Shown here: positions 7,700 to 15,343 of the stretch, one piece after another
Position numbering within the stretch: the stretch's first letter is position 1
Layout: every line of letters starts with the position of its first letter
NCBI GenBank assembly: GCA_045540975.1
Contig: JAZQIE010000016.1
Span: 1-15,749, forward strand
Direction of reading: 5' to 3'
Length of the DNA stretch: 15,749 nucleotides
DNA from: SIG510 sp045540975
GTDB lineage: Bacteria > Bacillota > Clostridia > Oscillospirales > JAAYXM01
Translations under genes and position numbers: made by a program
Notes under the pieces: model-generated
The model's input: only the letters and a program-made list of their open reading frames with translations
Told to the model about the DNA's origin: nothing
The model's database searches: none

Positions 7700-7732
7700 T
7701 AGCATTCTGTTCTCTATACATAGCATTTGTTT
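7696..7732 (-). promoter_or_regulatory. Predicted AraC-type operator between the companion gene and the regulator
   Basis: Half-sites TAGCATTCTGTT (7700-7711) and TAGCATTTGTTT (7721-7732) form a direct repeat with 21-bp spacing and share the first seven bases. Together with the GGAA prefix, the first half-site recurs at 5775-5790. The position overlaps the companion gene's -35 and the start of the regulator's transcript, fitting activation of one and repression of the other (inference). Confidence 0.65.
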
Positions 7733-7768
7733 AGGTGAACGTTTTTTCTCGCAAAAGGAGGGGTTCCC

Positions 7769-8572
7769 ATGCGTTCCTATATCGTTCCAAGCAGTAATAT
7801 TCTCGGCGAGCCGAATGATACCGCCACACCGTTTCATGCATATCCCAATAACATGCTCGTTCTCTTTGTTTCATACATCGGGATTCAAGAGGTACGTGTG
7901 GGTGAAACAGACTACAAACTCCACGAATATTTCCATGACATTTGGTACTGTAAGTCCGGCAGTGCAATCATAGCTTCCGCCGGGGTTGAGCATCAACTCA
8001 ACGCGGGAGATTTGCTTGTTGTCCATCGCGGAACTCCGTGCGAACTGCGGTGTGAGGACTCCTCTGCCAAATTGATTTTCATCGGTGTGCAAGGCCCGGG
8101 CGCCGAGCGTTTGACCGCGATTTCGGGTGTCATTCGCTACCGTGCAGATACCTTTTTGCGGATTGAATCCGCGTTTTCAAACGATATCCGTTCCCAAGAA
8201 CTGTATCTATCCTTTGCCTACGAGATTTTTTATCACTTATTTCAGGGCGTTACCGAGAAAATCGACTTTGCAAAATGGGTCGACAACTACATTCACATGG
8301 AATATCCCAACGTCATCAACATTGCGGACATTGCGGATAAATTGCACCGCAACCGCTGTTATATTTCCCAGCTTTACAAGGAAACTTACGGCATTTCCAT
8401 CAAGGAAGCCATCATCAAAATCCGCATGGAAAAAGCGGTTGAACACTTAAAAGAGGGATATTCGGTTGCGGCGACGGGGAAAATGGTTGGGTATCCCGAT
8501 CCGTTCTCGTTCTCGCGTATGTTCTCGAAAGTAATGGGGTATCCCCCCTCCAAAGTGAGGAAAGATTCTTGA
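7769..8572 (+). CDS. AraC-family transcriptional regulator
   Basis: 267 residues, starting at an ATG 5 nt after AAGGAGGGG. Residues ~57-110 resemble the cupin-type sensory domain of AraC regulators (DIWYCKSGSAIIAS, then LNAGDLLVVHRGTPCEL). The C-terminal ~95 residues hold two helix-turn-helix units, about 184-206 (INIADIADKLHRNRCYISQL) and 232-254, followed by the usual GYPP segment. Members bind direct-repeat DNA and respond to a sugar or other small ligand. It is divergent from the secreted-protein genes and separated from them by a 188-bp region containing a 21-bp-spaced direct repeat, so it is the natural candidate to control both. The second helix-turn-helix (VAATGKMVGYPD) departs from the common IAEIAxxVGF form but keeps its spacing. 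No terminator follows; the next promoter overlaps its stop codon. Confidence 0.93.
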   Translation: MRSYIVPSSNILGEPNDTATPFHAYPNNMLVLFVSYIGIQEVRVGETDYKLHEYFHDIWYCKSGSAIIASAGVEHQLNAGDLLVVHRGTPCELRCEDSSAKLIFIGVQGPGAERLTAISGVIRYRADTFLRIESAFSNDIRSQELYLSFAYEIFYHLFQGVTEKIDFAKWVDNYIHMEYPNVINIADIADKLHRNRCYISQLYKETYGISIKEAIIKIRMEKAVEHLKEGYSVAATGKMVGYPDPFSFSRMFSKVMGYPPSKVRKDS

Positions 8573-8596
8573 CGAATCAAAGAATTATGATATAAT
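8569..8596 (+). promoter_or_regulatory. Promoter of pfp, overlapping the regulator's stop codon
   Basis: TTGACG (8569-8574), a 16-bp spacer and consensus TATAAT (8591-8596). The TGA inside the -35 is the stop codon of the AraC-family gene (8570-8572). The predicted start near 8603 leaves a leader of about 30 nt before the pfp ATG. Confidence 0.8.
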
Positions 8597-8634
8597 ATTC
8601 CTTATGGATAAAATCAACGAAGGAGACGGTTAAT

Positions 8635-10293
8635 ATGGCAATTTCAGCATTACAAAAAGCAAGATATGAATACGCCCCGAAGCTTCCGCAGATGCTGCGC
8701 GGCGGCATTTCCGAAATCAGCGTCCTGGAAGGCGCAGAGACCAAGAGTGTAGCAGATTGCGAAAAGATTTCTGCTCTCTTCCCGAACACTTACGGCAAGA
8801 AGGAAATCACCTTCCAAAAGGGCACCAATACCGCACCCTCCAAGAAGCAGGTTGTCGGTGTCATCCTCTCGGGCGGTCAGGCTCCCGGCGGACACAACGT
8901 CATCTGCGGTCTTTACGATGCGCTCAAATCCACCAACCCGGATAACGTTCTCTACGGCTTCAAGGGCGGTCCGAGCGGTCTGCTTGAAGACGATTATATC
9001 ATCTTTGACGATGCGTATATCAACGAGTACCGTAACACCGGCGGTTTTGACATCATCGGCTCGGGCAGAACCAAGCTCGAGACCAACGAGCAGTTTGCAA
9101 TCGTTGCGGAAGTCTGCAAGAAGCACGGCATCACCGCAATCGTCATCATCGGCGGCGACGATTCCAACACCAACGCAGCGGTGCTTGCTGAGTACTTTGC
9201 GGCAAATAACACCGGCGTTCAGGTCATCGGCTGCCCGAAGACCATCGACGGTGACCTCAAAAACGAAGACATTGACTGCTCCTTCGGTTTTGACACCGCA
9301 ACCAAGACCTACAGCGAAATCATCGGCAACATCGAGCGCGACGCCAACTCCGCAAAGAAATACTGGCACTTTGTCAAGGTCATGGGTCGCTCCGCTTCCC
9401 ATGTCGCACTCGAATGTGCGCTCAAGACCCAGCCGAATATCTGCCTGATTTCCGAAGAAGTCGCGGCAAAGAAGATGTCTCTCTCTCAGATTGCGGACTA
9501 CATTGCGGACTCGGTTGCAAACCGTGCGGCACGCGGCATGAACTTCGGTGTTGCAATCATCCCGGAAGGTGTTGTTGAATTCGTTCCGGAATTTGCGGTT
9601 CTGATTGCGGAAATCAATGACCTGCTTGCGGGCAAGAAGGCAGACGCGTTCAACGAGCTCCCCACTTGGGCAGAAAAATATGCATTCATCGAAAAGGGCT
9701 TGACCAAGGCTTCCATGGAAGTCTTCGCAATCCTGCCGCAGGGCATCCAGCAGCAGCTCTTCCTCGAGCGCGATCCGCACGGCAACGTGCAGGTCTCCCT
9801 CATCGAGTCCGAAAAACTCTTCTCCGCAATGGTGGCAGACAAGCTTGCGGCTCGCAAGAAGGACGGCTCCTACAAGGGCAAGTTCTCCCCGCTCCATCAC
9901 TTCCTCGGTTACGAAGGCAGATGCGCATTCCCGTCCAACTTTGATGCGGACTACTGCTACTCGCTCGGCTACAACGCATTCATGCTCATCCAGTACGGCT
10001 ACAACGGATATCTCTCCAAGATTTCCAACCTGTCCAAGCCCGCTTCCGAGTGGGTCGCAGGCGGTATGCCGATTACCAAGATGATGAATATCGAACGCCG
10101 CCACGGTGAAGACAAGCCGGTTATCAAGAAAGCACTCGTCGAGCTCGACGGCAAGCCGTTTAAGTTCTTCGAAGCAAACCGCGATACCTGGGCGGTTGAT
10201 ACCTGCTACATCTATCCGGGTGCAATCCAGTATTACGGCCCGGCAGAGGTTTGCGACATCACCACCGTCACCCTCGCACTCGAAAAAGAATAA
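8635..10293 (+). CDS. pfp: Pyrophosphate-fructose-6-phosphate 1-phosphotransferase (PPi-dependent phosphofructokinase, long type)
   Basis: 552 residues; AAGGAG lies 9 nt before the ATG. The enzyme reversibly phosphorylates fructose 6-phosphate to fructose 1,6-bisphosphate using pyrophosphate, in cytosolic glycolysis and gluconeogenesis. Visible motifs are GGQAPGGHN (80-88), GGDDSN (173-178), PKTIDGDL (201-208) and MGRSASH (250-256). In the phosphofructokinase family, GGDD instead of GGDG, and Lys in PKTID instead of Gly, are the known marks of pyrophosphate rather than ATP use. The ~550-residue length fits the long clade, which has an insert compared with the ~320-residue ATP enzymes. The gene stands alone, with its own promoter and terminator. 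Codon use is strongly biased to C-ending codons (AAC, GGC, ATC, AAG), as expected for high expression. A long antisense reading frame across it is a by-product of this bias. Confidence 0.96.
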   Translation: MAISALQKARYEYAPKLPQMLRGGISEISVLEGAETKSVADCEKISALFPNTYGKKEITFQKGTNTAPSKKQVVGVILSGGQAPGGHNVICGLYDALKSTNPDNVLYGFKGGPSGLLEDDYIIFDDAYINEYRNTGGFDIIGSGRTKLETNEQFAIVAEVCKKHGITAIVIIGGDDSNTNAAVLAEYFAANNTGVQVIGCPKTIDGDLKNEDIDCSFGFDTATKTYSEIIGNIERDANSAKKYWHFVKVMGRSASHVALECALKTQPNICLISEEVAAKKMSLSQIADYIADSVANRAARGMNFGVAIIPEGVVEFVPEFAVLIAEINDLLAGKKADAFNELPTWAEKYAFIEKGLTKASMEVFAILPQGIQQQLFLERDPHGNVQVSLIESEKLFSAMVADKLAARKKDGSYKGKFSPLHHFLGYEGRCAFPSNFDADYCYSLGYNAFMLIQYGYNGYLSKISNLSKPASEWVAGGMPITKMMNIERRHGEDKPVIKKALVELDGKPFKFFEANRDTWAVDTCYIYPGAIQYYGPAEVCDITTVTLALEKE

Positions 10294-10303
10294 GTTTCAA
10301 AAA

Positions 10304-10326
10304 GCCTCGGTTTCCGAGGCTTTTTT
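10304..10326 (+). terminator. Rho-independent terminator of pfp
   Basis: GCCTCGG (10304-10310), loop TTT, CCGAGGC (10314-10320), then TTTTTT. It starts 10 bp after the pfp stop codon. Confidence 0.95.
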
Positions 10327-10340
10327 CTTTTATAAAAGTA

Positions 10341-10349
10341 TGGTATAAT
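10341..10349 (+). promoter_or_regulatory. Extended -10 promoter of the four-gene operon
   Basis: TGGTATAAT contains consensus TATAAT (10344-10349) with the TGN extension. No good -35 is present 17 bp upstream (only the T-run of the pfp terminator), which fits an extended -10 promoter. Its last two bases are part of the in-frame ATG at 10348, which argues against that ATG as a start. Confidence 0.65.
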
Positions 10350-10356
10350 GACATCA

Positions 10357-10364
10357 GAGGTGAT
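10357..10364 (+). promoter_or_regulatory. Ribosome binding site that fixes the GTG start
   Basis: GAGGTGAT is an eight-base match to the 16S rRNA tail and ends 4 nt before GTG 10369. The predicted transcript starts near 10356, so this site is nearly at the 5' end of the mRNA. Confidence 0.7.
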
Positions 10365-10368
10365 GTTT

Positions 10369-11070
10369 GTGAAACCCTATATCATTTGTCATATGGTAAC
10401 CTCGATTGACGGCAAGGTGACGGGAGACTTTTTGTCCCGCCCCGAATGCGAGGCGGCATGCGAGGTGTATTACGAGTACAACCGTGCATACAACCGAAAC
10501 GGCGCGAACGGATTTTTGTGCGGACGTGTGACCATGGAGAGTAGCTTCACGGGCGGATGGTATCCCGATTTAACGGAATATCCGTGTATCGAAAACAGAG
10601 CCGATTTTATTCCCGATTCTTTGTCGGGCTTCTATGCTGTCAGTTTTGACCCCAAGGGAAAACTCGGATGGAAAAGCAATCAGATTATCGACGAAGACCC
10701 CGGATATAACGATGCGCAGATTATCGAAGTACTCACCACACAGGTTGACGGAAGATATCTCGGCTATTTGCAGGCGATGGAGATTCCGTATCTCTTTGCA
10801 GGTGAAACCGAGATTGATGTTGAAACAACCCTTGAAAAGTTCAAAACACTTATGGGCATTTCTTACTTATTGCTTGAGGGCGGAAGCATCGTGAACGGAT
10901 ATTTTGCGCGAGCGGATGTGATTGACGAGCTGAGTCTTGTCGTTGCACCCGTTGTTGCCGATGCCGAGGATAAGCCGCTCTTTATGGCAAGCACGGTTTC
11001 AGACTTTGAATTAAAGGACATAAAACAACATGAAAACAGTGTCGTTTGGTTAAATTACAAGCGAAAATAA
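10369..11070 (+). CDS. RibD C-terminal/dihydrofolate-reductase-like family reductase
   Basis: 233 residues from GTG 10369, chosen over ATG 10348 (inside the promoter -10) and ATG 10363 (inside the ribosome binding site); MKPYIICHMVTSIDGKV is then a typical family N-terminus. Landmarks are TSIDGKV (11-17), CGRVTMESS (51-59), LLLEGGSIVNGYF (167-179) and DELSLVVAPVV (186-196). These match the reductase domain of RibD, which uses NADPH to reduce the ribosyl side chain of a riboflavin precursor. The deaminase domain of full RibD is absent and no other riboflavin gene is nearby, so this is a stand-alone family member with unknown substrate rather than a proven riboflavin enzyme. It is the first gene of the operon, 14 bp before the MATE gene. 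Confidence 0.85.
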   Translation: MKPYIICHMVTSIDGKVTGDFLSRPECEAACEVYYEYNRAYNRNGANGFLCGRVTMESSFTGGWYPDLTEYPCIENRADFIPDSLSGFYAVSFDPKGKLGWKSNQIIDEDPGYNDAQIIEVLTTQVDGRYLGYLQAMEIPYLFAGETEIDVETTLEKFKTLMGISYLLLEGGSIVNGYFARADVIDELSLVVAPVVADAEDKPLFMASTVSDFELKDIKQHENSVVWLNYKRK

Positions 11071-11084
11071 GGTGTTTTGGCAAA

Positions 11085-12443
11085 ATGGAAAACAGGAAAG
11101 AATTTTTGGCAACGGAGCCTATCGGAAGGCTTCTTTTCAGGCTGTCAATCCCAACTGTGGTGGCGCAGCTTATCAATATGCTTTACAACATCGTTGACCG
11201 CATCTACATCGGTCATATGCCGGGTAACGGAAGTCTTGCACTCACGGGTGTCGGCGTGTGTATGCCGCTCATTATGCTCGTTTCGGCTTTTGCGGCGCTC
11301 GTAAGCGCGGGCGGTGCGCCGAGGGCATCAATCTTCATGGGTGAAAAGAAACTTGACTCTGCGGAAAAGACGCTCGGAAACTGCTTTCATTTGCAGATCA
11401 TCGTCTCGTTGGTTCTGACCGCAGTTCTGCTGATATGGAACAAGGATTTGCTGCTTGCCTTCGGCGCGAGCGAAAACACGATCGGCTATGCAAGTGAGTA
11501 TATGAGTATTTATGCGATCGGAACTCTGTTTGTGCAAATGACCTTGGGGATGAATACATTCATCACGGCGCAAGGCTTTACCTCCGTTTCGATGATTTCG
11601 GTCATAATCGGTGCGGTGTGCAATATTGTGCTCGACCCGATCTTCATTTTCGGCTTTGATATGGGTGTTCGCGGTGCGGCGCTTGCGACAATCATTTCGC
11701 AACTGCTTTCCTGCGTGTGGATTATCTCCTTCCTTTGCGGCAGAAAAACACAGCTTCGTATCAGACGCGAAAACTTAAAACTCGAAGCAAAAATCATCCT
11801 GCCTTGCATTGCACTCGGTGCGGCGGCGTTTGTCATGCAGTCGAGCGAGAGCGTGATTTCCGTCTGCTTTAATTCCTCGCTTCTCAAATACGGCGGTGAT
11901 ATAGCGGTCGGCGCAATGACGATTATGGTAAGCGTTATGCAGTTTGCCATGCTTCCGCTTCAAGGCATTGCGCAAGGCGCACAGCCTATCACAAGCTACA
12001 ACTTCGGCGCGAAAAACGCGGCAAGAGTCAAGAAAACCTTCCGCTTGCTTTTAATCACGTGCTTCACTTATTCCGCAGCGCTCTGGGCCGCGGTTATGCT
12101 TGTGCCCGATGCGTTTGTCAAGATATTTACATCGGACGCAGCACTTGCGCGGTTTGCCGCCCCGATGCTCAGAATTTATCTCGGTGGACTTTGCTTATTC
12201 GGTATTCAGATTGCCTGCCAGATGACCTTCACTTCCCTCGGCAAAGCGGTAAACTCCATTGTTGTTGCGGTGGTAAGAAAGTTTGTGCTCCTCCTTCCGC
12301 TGATTTACATTATGCCGGCACTTTTTGCAGACAAAACGAAAGCGGTCTATATGGCAGAACCCGTTGCGGATATCATCGCTGTTACTTTTACGGCAATCCT
12401 GTTTACATTCCAATTCAAAAAAGCGTTAAAAGAAATTTCTTAA
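11085..12443 (+). CDS. MATE-family multidrug/cation antiporter
   Basis: 452 residues, the usual MATE length, starting MENRKEFLATEPIGRLLFRL. The start at 11085 is preferred over an in-frame ATG at 11046 because it follows AAGGTG by about 10 nt and avoids overlap with the upstream gene. The protein is almost wholly hydrophobic with about twelve membrane segments. Family landmarks include SIPTVVAQLINMLYNIVDRI, the MGEKK loop, a repeat-like second half, and PLQGIAQGAQPITSYNFGA. Family members export drugs or metabolites across the cytoplasmic membrane using an H+ or Na+ gradient. No substrate can be read from the sequence. The next gene starts 13 bp after its stop. Confidence 0.94.
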   Translation: MENRKEFLATEPIGRLLFRLSIPTVVAQLINMLYNIVDRIYIGHMPGNGSLALTGVGVCMPLIMLVSAFAALVSAGGAPRASIFMGEKKLDSAEKTLGNCFHLQIIVSLVLTAVLLIWNKDLLLAFGASENTIGYASEYMSIYAIGTLFVQMTLGMNTFITAQGFTSVSMISVIIGAVCNIVLDPIFIFGFDMGVRGAALATIISQLLSCVWIISFLCGRKTQLRIRRENLKLEAKIILPCIALGAAAFVMQSSESVISVCFNSSLLKYGGDIAVGAMTIMVSVMQFAMLPLQGIAQGAQPITSYNFGAKNAARVKKTFRLLLITCFTYSAALWAAVMLVPDAFVKIFTSDAALARFAAPMLRIYLGGLCLFGIQIACQMTFTSLGKAVNSIVVAVVRKFVLLLPLIYIMPALFADKTKAVYMAEPVADIIAVTFTAILFTFQFKKALKEIS

Positions 12444-12456
12444 CGGAGGTGCGAAC

Positions 12457-14133
12457 ATGAAGGTTGTTATCGTTGGCGGTGTTGCGGGCGGTGCTACGGC
12501 CGCGGCAAGACTCCGTCGCCTTGACGAAAAGGCGGAGATTATCATTTTTGAGCGAAGCGGCTATGTTTCCTATGCAAACTGCGGTCTTCCCTATTACATC
12601 GGCGGTGAAATCTCCGAGAAGGAAGACTTATTTTTGCAGACTCCCGATGGCTTTTGGAATCGTTTTCGAATTGATGTCAGAACGCTCCACGAGGTTACTT
12701 CCATCAACCGCGACAGAAAGACCGTTACGGTTACGGATAAGGTGAGCGGCAGCACTTTTGAGGAACGCTATGATAAACTGATTTTATCCCCGGGTGCAAA
12801 GCCTGTTGTCCCCGATTTCTGCAAGGGCGATTGTGAAAATATCTTCACACTCCGCACGGTTGAAGATACCTTCAAAATCCGCGAATATACCGATCACAAC
12901 GATGTCAAAACCGCGGTCGTAATCGGCGGCGGGTTCATCGGCCTTGAGATGGCGGAAAATCTCAAAATGCGCGGAATTGATGTTACTGTCATTCAAAGAG
13001 GCGACCATTTGCTGAACATACTCGACCGCGACATTGCATCCTTGATTCACGCAAACCTCAGAGCGAAAGGCATCAACCTGCTGTTCGGCACCGATGTAAC
13101 GCGTATTGACGGCGAATCTGTCATCACCGATTGCGCGAGAATCCGTGCGGATATGGTGATTGTTTCGATCGGCGTTACGCCCGAGAACACGCTTGCAAAG
13201 GATGCAGGGTTAAAACTCGGCGTAAAAGGCGCTATCTCGGTTACCGATGACATGAAAACCTCGGATGATGATATTTATGCGGTCGGTGATGCGGTCGAAG
13301 TTGAAAACTTCATTTCAAAAGACAGAGCGGTTATCACCCTTGCAGGACCTGCGAACAAGCAGGGGCGCATTGCCGCAGACAATATTTGCGGAATGAACAG
13401 CACATACAAGGGCACGCAGGGTGCATCGGTGATCAAGCTTTTTGATATGACCGCGGCATCTACGGGCATGACCGAAAAGCAGCTAACCGCGGCAGGCATT
13501 GAATACGAAAAAGTTATTCTCTCGCCCTTGTCCCATGCCGGATACTATCCGGGTGCGACCGTTATGACCTTGAAGGTTCTCTTTGAGAAGAAAACCTTCA
13601 AACTCCTCGGCGCACAGTGTGTGGGTTATGACGGAGTTGAAAAGCGAATTGACGTCATCGCAGCCGCGATTTTCGCAGGACTCAGCGCGGACAAGCTCAA
13701 AGACCTTGAACTCTCTTATGCGCCGCCCTATTCGTCTGCAAAAGACCCTGTAAATATGGTAGGATTTATTATTGACAATGTAAAAAACGGAATCGTCAAG
13801 CAGTTCTGCTACGAGGACATTCCCGCGCTTCAAAAACGGTCGGATGTCACTCTGCTTGACACAAGAACGGTTTATGAATATATGCGCGGTCACGCGGAGG
13901 GCTTTATCAATATTCCGCTTGATGACCTGCGCGAGCGCATATCCGAGCTTGACCCGGAAAAGCCCGTGTATGTCATGTGCCAAAGCGGACTGCGGAGCTA
14001 TCTCGCAACGAGGATTCTGATGCAAAACGGCTTTGATGCCCATAACTTCGCGGGCGGTTACAGACTCTACGGCACAATGTATCATGATGAGGCCATGTCA
14101 AAGCAGGCATACGACTGCGGAATGGAGAAATAA
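12457..14133 (+). CDS. CoA-disulfide-reductase-like flavoprotein with C-terminal rhodanese domain
   Basis: 558 residues. GGAGGTG (12445-12451) starts one base after the MATE stop codon. The first ~450 residues are a pyridine nucleotide-disulfide oxidoreductase: the FAD-binding GGVAGG (7-12), the single active cysteine in NCGLPYYIGG (C42), the NAD(P)H-binding GGGFIG (157-162) and the second FAD motif YAVGDA (D278). The last ~100 residues are a rhodanese domain with the active loop CQSGLRSY (C508). This is the layout of the CoADR-RHD group, whose members reduce CoA disulfide, CoA persulfide or polysulfide with NAD(P)H. The rhodanese cysteine can carry a persulfide, which flavin and C42 would then reduce. 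It is cytosolic. Both catalytic cysteines are present, so the protein appears intact. It is followed after 10 bp by the DUF5714-arsenate reductase fusion. Confidence 0.94.
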   Translation: MKVVIVGGVAGGATAAARLRRLDEKAEIIIFERSGYVSYANCGLPYYIGGEISEKEDLFLQTPDGFWNRFRIDVRTLHEVTSINRDRKTVTVTDKVSGSTFEERYDKLILSPGAKPVVPDFCKGDCENIFTLRTVEDTFKIREYTDHNDVKTAVVIGGGFIGLEMAENLKMRGIDVTVIQRGDHLLNILDRDIASLIHANLRAKGINLLFGTDVTRIDGESVITDCARIRADMVIVSIGVTPENTLAKDAGLKLGVKGAISVTDDMKTSDDDIYAVGDAVEVENFISKDRAVITLAGPANKQGRIAADNICGMNSTYKGTQGASVIKLFDMTAASTGMTEKQLTAAGIEYEKVILSPLSHAGYYPGATVMTLKVLFEKKTFKLLGAQCVGYDGVEKRIDVIAAAIFAGLSADKLKDLELSYAPPYSSAKDPVNMVGFIIDNVKNGIVKQFCYEDIPALQKRSDVTLLDTRTVYEYMRGHAEGFINIPLDDLRERISELDPEKPVYVMCQSGLRSYLATRILMQNGFDAHNFAGGYRLYGTMYHDEAMSKQAYDCGMEK

Positions 14134-14143
14134 GAAGATCGAT

Positions 14144-15226
14144 ATGAACGAAGAATGTTTAATTTGCAAAGCACCGCTTGAATATCTGGAACGTGATATT
14201 CCGATGGAGTGTGTAATTTGCCATAAAACAGAAAACAGCAAAACTCGGTGCGCAAACGGGCATTTTGTTTGTAGCGAGTGTCACACGAGCGGCATGGACA
14301 AAATCATAGCCGCTTGCTTAAATGAAACGTCCAAAAATCCCGTCCATATATTAGAGAAAATGATGTCAATGGATTTTTGCCATATGCATGGTCCCGAGCA
14401 TCATGTTATGGTGGGTGCGGCGCTTCTTACCGCATACAAAAATGCAGGCGGTGATATTGATTTAAGCTCTGCACTTCCCGAAATGTATGCAAGAGGAAAG
14501 CAGGTTCCGGGCGGAGTTTGCGGATTCTGGGGTGCTTGCGGTGCAGGTATCAGTACCGGAATGTATATGGCGATTGCGACAAAGTCCACGCCGCTTGCAA
14601 AAGAAGCGTGGGGGCTTTCCAATCAGATGACCGGTCGCGCCCTTACCGCAATCGGCGAAAACGGCGGCCCTCGCTGCTGCAAAAGAGATTCTTATCTTGC
14701 TGTCATGGAAGCGGTTAAGTTTACAAAAAAACATTTGAACGTAACTATGGATATAGACAGTATTGTATGTTCCCACTCACACAGGAACAATCAGTGCCTG
14801 CAAGAGGCGTGTTTGTTCCATAGAAAAGCAAAGAAAAAGGTTGCTTTTATTTGTGTTCACAACTCCTGCCGCAGTCAGATTGCAGAGGCACTTGGAAAAC
14901 ACCTGGCATCGGATGTTTTTGATGCGTTTTCCGCAGGAACAGAAACCAAACCGCAAATCAATCAGGATGCAGTCAGAATGATGAAAGAACTGTATGGGAT
15001 TGATATGGAGCAAACGCAGTATCCGAAACGGATTACAGAGATTCCGAATCCCGATATTGTCATTTCTATGGGGTGTAATGTAGGATGTCCTTTTATCGGC
15101 AGAGCGTTTGATGATAACTGGGAATTGGATGACCCCACAGGGAAATCGGACGAAGAATTCAAAAGGATTATCAAAAAAATCGAAGAAAAGGTGTTACTGT
15201 TAAAAACAAGCATTCACTCATTATGA
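14144..15226 (+). CDS. Fusion protein: DUF5714-type Cys-rich domain plus LMW-phosphatase-type arsenate reductase (ArsC)
   Basis: 360 residues from ATG 14144; the in-frame ATG at 14033 would overlap the upstream gene by about 100 bp. The N-terminal part (1-~228) matches my memory of DUF5714: Cys pairs C5/C8, C23/C26 and C43/C46, HMHGPEHHVMVGAALL (80-95), QVPGGVCGFWGACGAGIS (120-137), GGPRCCKRD (174-182) and RNNQCLQEAC (214-223). Its biochemical role is unknown to me; the cysteines suggest metal or Fe-S binding. The C-terminal part (~230-352) is a low-molecular-weight tyrosine phosphatase fold arsenate reductase: P-loop CVHNSCR (C237 to R243), cysteines C311 and C315 in MGCNVGCPF, and ELDDPTGKSDEEF (327-339). 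Family members reduce arsenate to arsenite by a cysteine relay. All expected relay cysteines are visible. The ribosome binding site is weak (AAGAAG), and translation may depend on the upstream gene. The fusion itself is unusual. Confidence 0.88.
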   Translation: MNEECLICKAPLEYLERDIPMECVICHKTENSKTRCANGHFVCSECHTSGMDKIIAACLNETSKNPVHILEKMMSMDFCHMHGPEHHVMVGAALLTAYKNAGGDIDLSSALPEMYARGKQVPGGVCGFWGACGAGISTGMYMAIATKSTPLAKEAWGLSNQMTGRALTAIGENGGPRCCKRDSYLAVMEAVKFTKKHLNVTMDIDSIVCSHSHRNNQCLQEACLFHRKAKKKVAFICVHNSCRSQIAEALGKHLASDVFDAFSAGTETKPQINQDAVRMMKELYGIDMEQTQYPKRITEIPNPDIVISMGCNVGCPFIGRAFDDNWELDDPTGKSDEEFKRIIKKIEEKVLLLKTSIHSL

Positions 15227-15343
15227 TTGTAATCACGAATGGATACAATACGGCGAGGACATAACGATTGACAATCGGATTGAGAAAATTCCAATCAGTC
15301 GCACAGTCAGATAAATAAGAATTTGTTAGCGTGGTGAAATCGG
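15227..15343 (+). other. Intergenic gap with weak promoter candidate and a possible gene remnant
   Basis: No terminator with a T-run follows the fusion gene. TTGACA (15268-15273), a 16-bp spacer and TCCAAT form a weak promoter candidate for the next gene. Bases 15243-15268 resemble 15353-15379, near the start of the hydrolase gene, with one indel. A short open stretch through this gap ends at TAA and has no start codon. Confidence 0.4.

Noticed and set aside
8650..10104. 484-codon antisense open frame opposite pfp
   Set aside because: The plus strand encodes an intact, well-conserved pfp. Its strong bias for C-ending codons removes stops from the opposite strand, and no start signals or domain are present.
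11046..11087. Upstream ATG 11046 as start of the MATE gene
   Set aside because: It would overlap the preceding gene by 25 bp and add 13 residues not typical of the family; ATG 11085 follows a plausible ribosome binding site.
14033..14143. Upstream ATG 14033 as start of the DUF5714-ArsC gene
   Set aside because: It would overlap about 100 bp of the rhodanese coding region; the conserved Cys-rich domain starts right after ATG 14144.
15266..15278. CGATTG-A-CAATCG inverted repeat after the fusion gene
   Set aside because: The 1-nt centre cannot form a normal hairpin loop and no T-run follows, so it is not a terminator. It could be a short operator, but nothing else supports that.
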